A stretch of DNA of 64,000 nt from Belliella buryatensis (lineage in GTDB: Bacteria > Bacteroidota > Bacteroidia > Cytophagales > Cyclobacteriaceae), in contig NZ_FZOK01000005.1 in assembly GCF_900188245.1 (NCBI RefSeq), positions 1 through 64,000 of the forward strand, in the 5' to 3' direction. Below the pieces are notes generated by a model. That model saw only the letters and a program-made list of their open reading frames with translations. It had not been told where the DNA came from and did no database searches. Positions 60,449 to 64,000 of this stretch are shown here, piece by piece; within the stretch, counting starts at the first letter, position 1; the number at the start of each line of letters is the position of its first letter. The position numbers were made by a program, and so were the translations under genes.

Positions 60449-61585
60449 ATGAGTATAGCTTTACAAAAAACACTCTCCTTGATTTTATTGATTGTTTTAG
60501 GACTGATCTTAAAGCGGAAGTTCACAAACCCAGATCAAAATAAGGGTCTGAAAATGATCATATTGGATGTGGCGCTACCAGCGATGATTTTTGTGGCTTT
60601 ATTGAAAATCGAAATCAATCCTGACCTGTTGATGTTGCCTGTTTTTGCTTTGATTTTCAATGTGCTGATTTTGGTGATCGCTAAATATGCATTACCCTTT
60701 TTCGGTGTAGAGGGGAACTCTTCGTCAATGAGAACGTTGCTATTGCTATTACCTTCCTTGGCTCCTGGACTGACGTGTTTCCCTTTTGTGGTGGAATATT
60801 TAGGAGAGGATTTGTTAGCATTGGCTGCATTGTCTGATATTGGTAACAAGGTGTTTGTGTTAATTCTCGCCTATTTATTGGCTATCTCTTGGTATTACAA
60901 ACACCATCAGCTCAAGTCAGTATCATCTATTCAGCGAGTGAAGCAATTGCTCCTGGCTATGGTCAAAGAGCCTATCAATGCAGTAATTTTGACGGCAATT
61001 TTATTGTTGTCTATAGGAATTAATATGGAAAGGTTACCAGTGTTTTTGTCACAATCCATTTTAATGATGAAGGATATGATGACACCATTGGTATTACTTT
61101 TTATTGGTATTGCTGTAGTGTTCAAATGGGAGCAAATGAGAATGCTGGCGGGTATACTGTTGTTTAGAGCAGGGATTATTTTTCTGATTAGTGGGGTTTT
61201 TATTTTACTCGTTCCCATGTCTACAGAGCTGATGCTGCTTGCGGTGGTATTTCCACAAAGCGCAGTAAGTTTCTGGCCATTTGCACATATGTCTGCTATC
61301 AGATCTATGGAAATAAGTCAAGCTGAATTGAAGTCTAATCCCACTTTTAATTTGGAGTTAGGTATCAATCTACTGGCTTTGTCTATGCCTTTTAGTACGC
61401 TTTTGATTTTAGGTGTTTTTTCCTCAGGTACTTACTTTACCAATCCAACCCATGTATTCTTGATTGGAGGAATACTGTTAGTAGGTTCTATTATTCCTAT
61501 ACTAATTAAGTGGGTGTCATCATTGGATACAGGATTTGATCATATAGACGGGCAAAAATTAAAAGAAAATAATTCTATGGAATAA
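60449..61585 (+). CDS. AEC-type permease
   Basis: 378 residues with about ten hydrophobic segments. An N-terminal helix pair with GLKMIILDVALPAMIFVALLKI and a central LLLLPSLAPGLTCFPFVVEYLG fit the auxin-efflux-carrier (AEC, PF03547) membrane transport fold, but the match is by pattern only. Such carriers export or exchange organic acids and amino-acid-related compounds. It starts 3 bases after the Tat-exported aminotransferase gene, so the two are co-translated and likely handle related compounds. It ends at a bidirectional terminator. Confidence 0.72.
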   Translation: MSIALQKTLSLILLIVLGLILKRKFTNPDQNKGLKMIILDVALPAMIFVALLKIEINPDLLMLPVFALIFNVLILVIAKYALPFFGVEGNSSSMRTLLLLLPSLAPGLTCFPFVVEYLGEDLLALAALSDIGNKVFVLILAYLLAISWYYKHHQLKSVSSIQRVKQLLLAMVKEPINAVILTAILLLSIGINMERLPVFLSQSILMMKDMMTPLVLLFIGIAVVFKWEQMRMLAGILLFRAGIIFLISGVFILLVPMSTELMLLAVVFPQSAVSFWPFAHMSAIRSMEISQAELKSNPTFNLELGINLLALSMPFSTLLILGVFSSGTYFTNPTHVFLIGGILLVGSIIPILIKWVSSLDTGFDHIDGQKLKENNSME

Positions 61586-61611
61586 AGTGGTTTCAAGGTT
61601 TGATAACAAAT

Positions 61612-61648
61612 AAGCCCCGGTAGGTTACCGAGGCTTATTTTTTTTGTT
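61612..61648. terminator. Bidirectional intrinsic terminator
   Basis: AAGCC-C-CGGTA pairs with TACCG-A-GGCTT (61612-61622 with 61626-61636, one mismatch), then a run of T. It separates the permease gene (plus) and the DUF5723 gene (minus). Confidence 0.75.
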
Positions 61649-61685
61649 TTAAGAAGCTATGGTTAGCTATTTTGAATGTTAAAAT

Positions 61686-63035
61686 TTATAGCCTTCCAAA
61701 GCCCCAACTTAAACCCACGTGGAAATCAGCTTGTTTGCTATCAGCTGTGAAACCAGTTAGTATTGAATTGCTTCCAATAAAGAAACCACCATATCTCAAA
61801 CCAAGACCACCTGTGATACCAGCGATTTCTGTACTGGCCCATGGAGAATAGATTTCGAAGTTGCCCAAAACTAACCTTGGCGTGATTACAATCATATTTT
61901 GAGCAGTAAGCTGCTCATTGGCATTGTCATCTCCAAAGCGCTGCTGAATGTATGCACTGGCTTGAAGCTTTCCGATTACTCTCATCTCAGCATAAGCCGA
62001 TATCATGGATGGCAGGCTGGTTTTTACGCCACCAGTTTCAGTTGTCTTGGTGAAAAAACCACTTTCTAACAGTTGATCTTCAATATCACTGAGATTACCT
62101 TCTAGTTGATCTAATCTGAAAGCTTGTCCTTCAGGAATATTCATTGTGTAAGTGTTATTGACTTGACCTTCACCGAAGGTCATGCTACCTAGATTCCTAA
62201 CAGCCAAGCCTGCATTCAATTTTGTACGTCCATTGGCATCTTTCATTTGATAGCTACCACCTAGATCGAGTCCAAAACCATTGATGGATCCAAAATTGAA
62301 ACCGTTAGTACCTATACCAAAAGTACTACCGTCAAAATCTGATTCAGAGTAGGAAATATTTAAACTCCCAGTTGCCCTAGTCAAGCTCACTTCAAAATCA
62401 TTTTGATCAATCACGGCTCTCAGCCTATCTAAACCAAAATTTGCATAAGTTCCGGGAAACATCAGTTTTCCTGTAGCACCCACTGAGAATTTATGCTTGT
62501 CTGTATTCAAAATCTCCCTTCCTACAATGAACCCCAATTCAGCCCAACCTGTGGCATTGACCCTCTGATTGTATTCGCTGGCAATGGCAGTTGAGCTATT
62601 TCTGCTGTCAAATTGAATATCTAAAATGGACTGGCCGAGAGTAGGGTCAAGGTCTACAATATCTGCCTTGGCAAATGCCTGAGTAGTCATACCGAAAGAC
62701 CACTTACCAGATCGGATACCAAATGATGGACCCAGTACTGATGCTTCTGTTCTCATATTGACAGGGCCATTGGCTCTTTCAAAAGCAACATCTACCACAT
62801 CTCCTCCAAATTCAAAAATATCTCCGAAAGAAATGATATTGTTGCTTACTGAGCCATTGATAGAGAAGAAATTCACTTCTACTTTTTTGTTCAAATTATT
62901 AATTTCAGCGGGGTTCATTGTCGCTGAGATCATGCTTTTTCTAGAGCTATTTTGGATTCCTATGAATGGTGTCTGAGCCGCTGCAAAGGCTGTTATTCCC
63001 ATGAAAATCGCTAATGTTGAAAGCTGTTTTTTCAT
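61686..63035 (-). CDS. DUF5723 outer-membrane protein
   Basis: 449 residues. A signal peptide (to about residue 20, AFAAAQ) precedes a family-typical opening: SRKSMISATMNPAEINNLNKKVEVNFFSINGSVSNN. The body alternates short beta strands, with FGIGTNGFNFGSINGFGLDLGGSYQM and a strand-rich C-terminus ending in GLSWGFGRL, as in transmembrane barrels. DUF5723 proteins are uncharacterised Bacteroidota envelope proteins. Single gene between terminators. Confidence 0.88.
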   Translation of the reverse strand: MKKQLSTLAIFMGITAFAAAQTPFIGIQNSSRKSMISATMNPAEINNLNKKVEVNFFSINGSVSNNIISFGDIFEFGGDVVDVAFERANGPVNMRTEASVLGPSFGIRSGKWSFGMTTQAFAKADIVDLDPTLGQSILDIQFDSRNSSTAIASEYNQRVNATGWAELGFIVGREILNTDKHKFSVGATGKLMFPGTYANFGLDRLRAVIDQNDFEVSLTRATGSLNISYSESDFDGSTFGIGTNGFNFGSINGFGLDLGGSYQMKDANGRTKLNAGLAVRNLGSMTFGEGQVNNTYTMNIPEGQAFRLDQLEGNLSDIEDQLLESGFFTKTTETGGVKTSLPSMISAYAEMRVIGKLQASAYIQQRFGDDNANEQLTAQNMIVITPRLVLGNFEIYSPWASTEIAGITGGLGLRYGGFFIGSNSILTGFTADSKQADFHVGLSWGFGRL

Positions 63036-63091
63036 AAAAAGGTTGTTTAAGTTTCTAGCATTGTATCTATACGCTATCAGTAAAAGTATGT

Positions 63092-63124
63092 AAAAAAAAG
63101 GAAGACTTGATAAAAGCCTTCCTT
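63092..63124 (-). terminator. Intrinsic terminator of pntB
   Basis: On the minus strand AAGGAAG (63118-63124) pairs with CTTCCTT (63098-63104), 13-base loop, then a T run. Confidence 0.65.
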
Positions 63125-63147
63125 GATTTTTTTAGTAAGAATTGAAT

Positions 63148-64000
63148 TTACACTTCTTTGACCTCAGTAGTGAGTTTCTGAAGCGAATCTTTGGCATCTC
63201 CAAATAGCATTCGTGTTTTTGGATAGAAGAACAATTCGTTTTCAATGCCGGCATATCCTGCACTCATGCCTCTTTTGAGTATGATGACATTTTTTGCTTG
63301 ATCTACTTCTAGGATAGGCATCCCATAAATTGGAGAGGTGGGGTCATTTTTGGCAGCAGGGTTGACTACGTCATTTGCTCCAATGACTACTACCACATCT
63401 GTATTGCTCATTTTGGGATTGATCTCTTCCATCTCTTGGAGCCTTTCGTAAGGCACGTCTGCTTCCGCCAGTAAGACATTCATGTGCCCTGGCATTCTCC
63501 CTGCGACTGGGTGAATGGCGTAGTTTACATTGACGCCTTTTTCTTCCAGTAATTTCTCCAATTCATGACATATATGCTGTGCTTGAGCTACAGCTAAGCC
63601 ATAACCTGGAACGATCACGACATTTTGAGAATAGGAAAGCAAAACAGCCGTATCTGATATGCTGATCTCTCTCACGGTCTGATCTCCTGCTTCCCCTTTT
63701 GCTCCACCGGCTTTGTTTCCTCCAAAAGCTCCCAATAGTACATTGGTCAGAGAACGGTTCATGGCATTACACATCAATATGGTGAGGATAGTCCCCGCTG
63801 AGCCCACCAATATACCTCCTGTAAGCATGGCTTTATTACCGTAAAGAAAGCCACCAAAAGCAGCAGCTACACCAGTAAAGGAGTTGAGAAGTGAAATTAC
63901 AACAGGCATATCAGCACCTCCAATAGGCATCACAAATAGGATTCCATAGATCAATGCGATCACCAATAAACCGTAGAAAACCATGCTATCTCCATATCCT
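63148..64000 (-). CDS. pntB: NAD(P) transhydrogenase subunit beta, 3' part
   Basis: The gene enters from beyond 64000; 284 codons are visible. A membrane part (VFYGLLVIALIYGILFVMPIGGADMPVVISLLNSFTGVAAAFGG, then further helices) is followed by the NADP-binding domain III: VVIVPGYGLAVAQAQHICHELEKLL, HPVAGRMPGHMNVLLAEADVPY, VVVVIGANDVVNPAAKNDPTSPIYGMPILEV, and MLFGDAKDSLQKL. The enzyme couples hydride transfer from NADH to NADP+ with the proton gradient in the inner membrane. In frame, the coding continues past the ATG at 63984 (codons for GYGDS precede it), so that ATG is internal. Confidence 0.96.
   Translation of the reverse strand, partial: GYGDSMVFYGLLVIALIYGILFVMPIGGADMPVVISLLNSFTGVAAAFGGFLYGNKAMLTGGILVGSAGTILTILMCNAMNRSLTNVLLGAFGGNKAGGAKGEAGDQTVREISISDTAVLLSYSQNVVIVPGYGLAVAQAQHICHELEKLLEEKGVNVNYAIHPVAGRMPGHMNVLLAEADVPYERLQEMEEINPKMSNTDVVVVIGANDVVNPAAKNDPTSPIYGMPILEVDQAKNVIILKRGMSAGYAGIENELFFYPKTRMLFGDAKDSLQKLTTEVKEV

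Noticed and set aside
55242-61585. Idea of an auxin-related system linking the GH3 protein and the AEC-type permease
   Set aside because: The genes are about 4 kb apart in different transcripts, both families are broad in bacteria, and only their plant relatives are tied to auxin.
1-64000. tRNA, rRNA, CRISPR arrays, insertion sequences, attachment sites and a replication origin
   Set aside because: Intergenic regions were read for cloverleaf arms, regular repeats, transposase motifs and DnaA-box clusters; none was convincing.

Overview
The window reads as ordinary chromosome of an AT-rich marine or freshwater Bacteroidota bacterium. The best fit is the order Cytophagales, family Cyclobacteriaceae (Algoriphagus/Belliella-like). 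Reasons: several upstream regions carry the Bacteroidota promoter -7 box TAnnTTTG, with few classical Shine-Dalgarno sites. The gene content is also typical: DUF5723, DUF2141, TIGR03643/DUF2805, carboxypeptidase-regulatory-like and 6-bladed beta-propeller lipoproteins, a sufBCDSE operon, menaquinone genes and a Tat-exported HisC-like aminotransferase. The taxonomic call is inference from gene content. I found no rRNA, tRNA, CRISPR array, insertion sequence or prophage.

Layout. 1-1160: a DUF695 gene with a decayed 5' end plus two short coding remnants, the only clearly eroded stretch. 1168-3401: two-gene operon for a propeller lipoprotein and a cell-surface-type protein. 3747-6266: priA. 6322-10850: a beta-barrel protein, a small gene coupled to an XRE-S24 (LexA/CI-like) regulator, an OmpA lipoprotein, an unknown protein and rluF. 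10960-16176: an unknown possibly eRF1-like protein, menE-DUF2141-ATP-grasp divergent from menB, and an alpha/beta hydrolase. 16227-21889: a PAS/HisKA protein without an ATPase domain, a universal stress protein, an exported persulfide-dioxygenase/rhodanese fusion, a sterol-desaturase-type hydroxylase and a rhodanese. 21940-30279: DUF2805 divergent from an unusual cryptochrome/photolyase, a lipoprotein, a His-rich two-gene membrane system and a penicillin-acylase-family enzyme. 30478-38359: proC, two paralogous membrane proteins with an HTH regulator, a cytochrome-like lipoprotein with rsmE, a DEAD-box helicase with a structured leader, an acyl-CoA-binding protein and citrate synthase.

38661-44691 is a complete SUF operon, sufB-C-D-S-E-sufT-like-bacilliredoxin, on the minus strand. 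44949-57327: an Lrp regulator, a region with an orphan terminator, two secreted peptidases (M14, S9), formate-THF ligase, a sodium/solute symporter, a GH3 protein and an M48-like metalloprotein. 57382-64000: an endo/exonuclease/phosphatase-family membrane protein, an IscA-like protein lacking the usual CxC, the Tat-exported aminotransferase with an AEC-type permease, a DUF5723 protein and the 3' part of pntB, which runs off the window.

Functionally the window mixes housekeeping (Fe-S assembly, menaquinone, TCA entry, proline, one-carbon metabolism, replication restart, rRNA modification) with envelope and periplasmic functions. The least explained parts are: (1) the twin-repeat His-rich membrane pair at 25069-27915; (2) the helicase leader at 36419-36533, where an 11-bp inverted repeat covers the ribosome-binding site; (3) the XRE-S24 module with dyads in its promoter; (4) the cryptochrome lacking the expected tryptophan motif; (5) the Tat-exported aminotransferase/permease pair; (6) the orphan terminator at 45695-45719.
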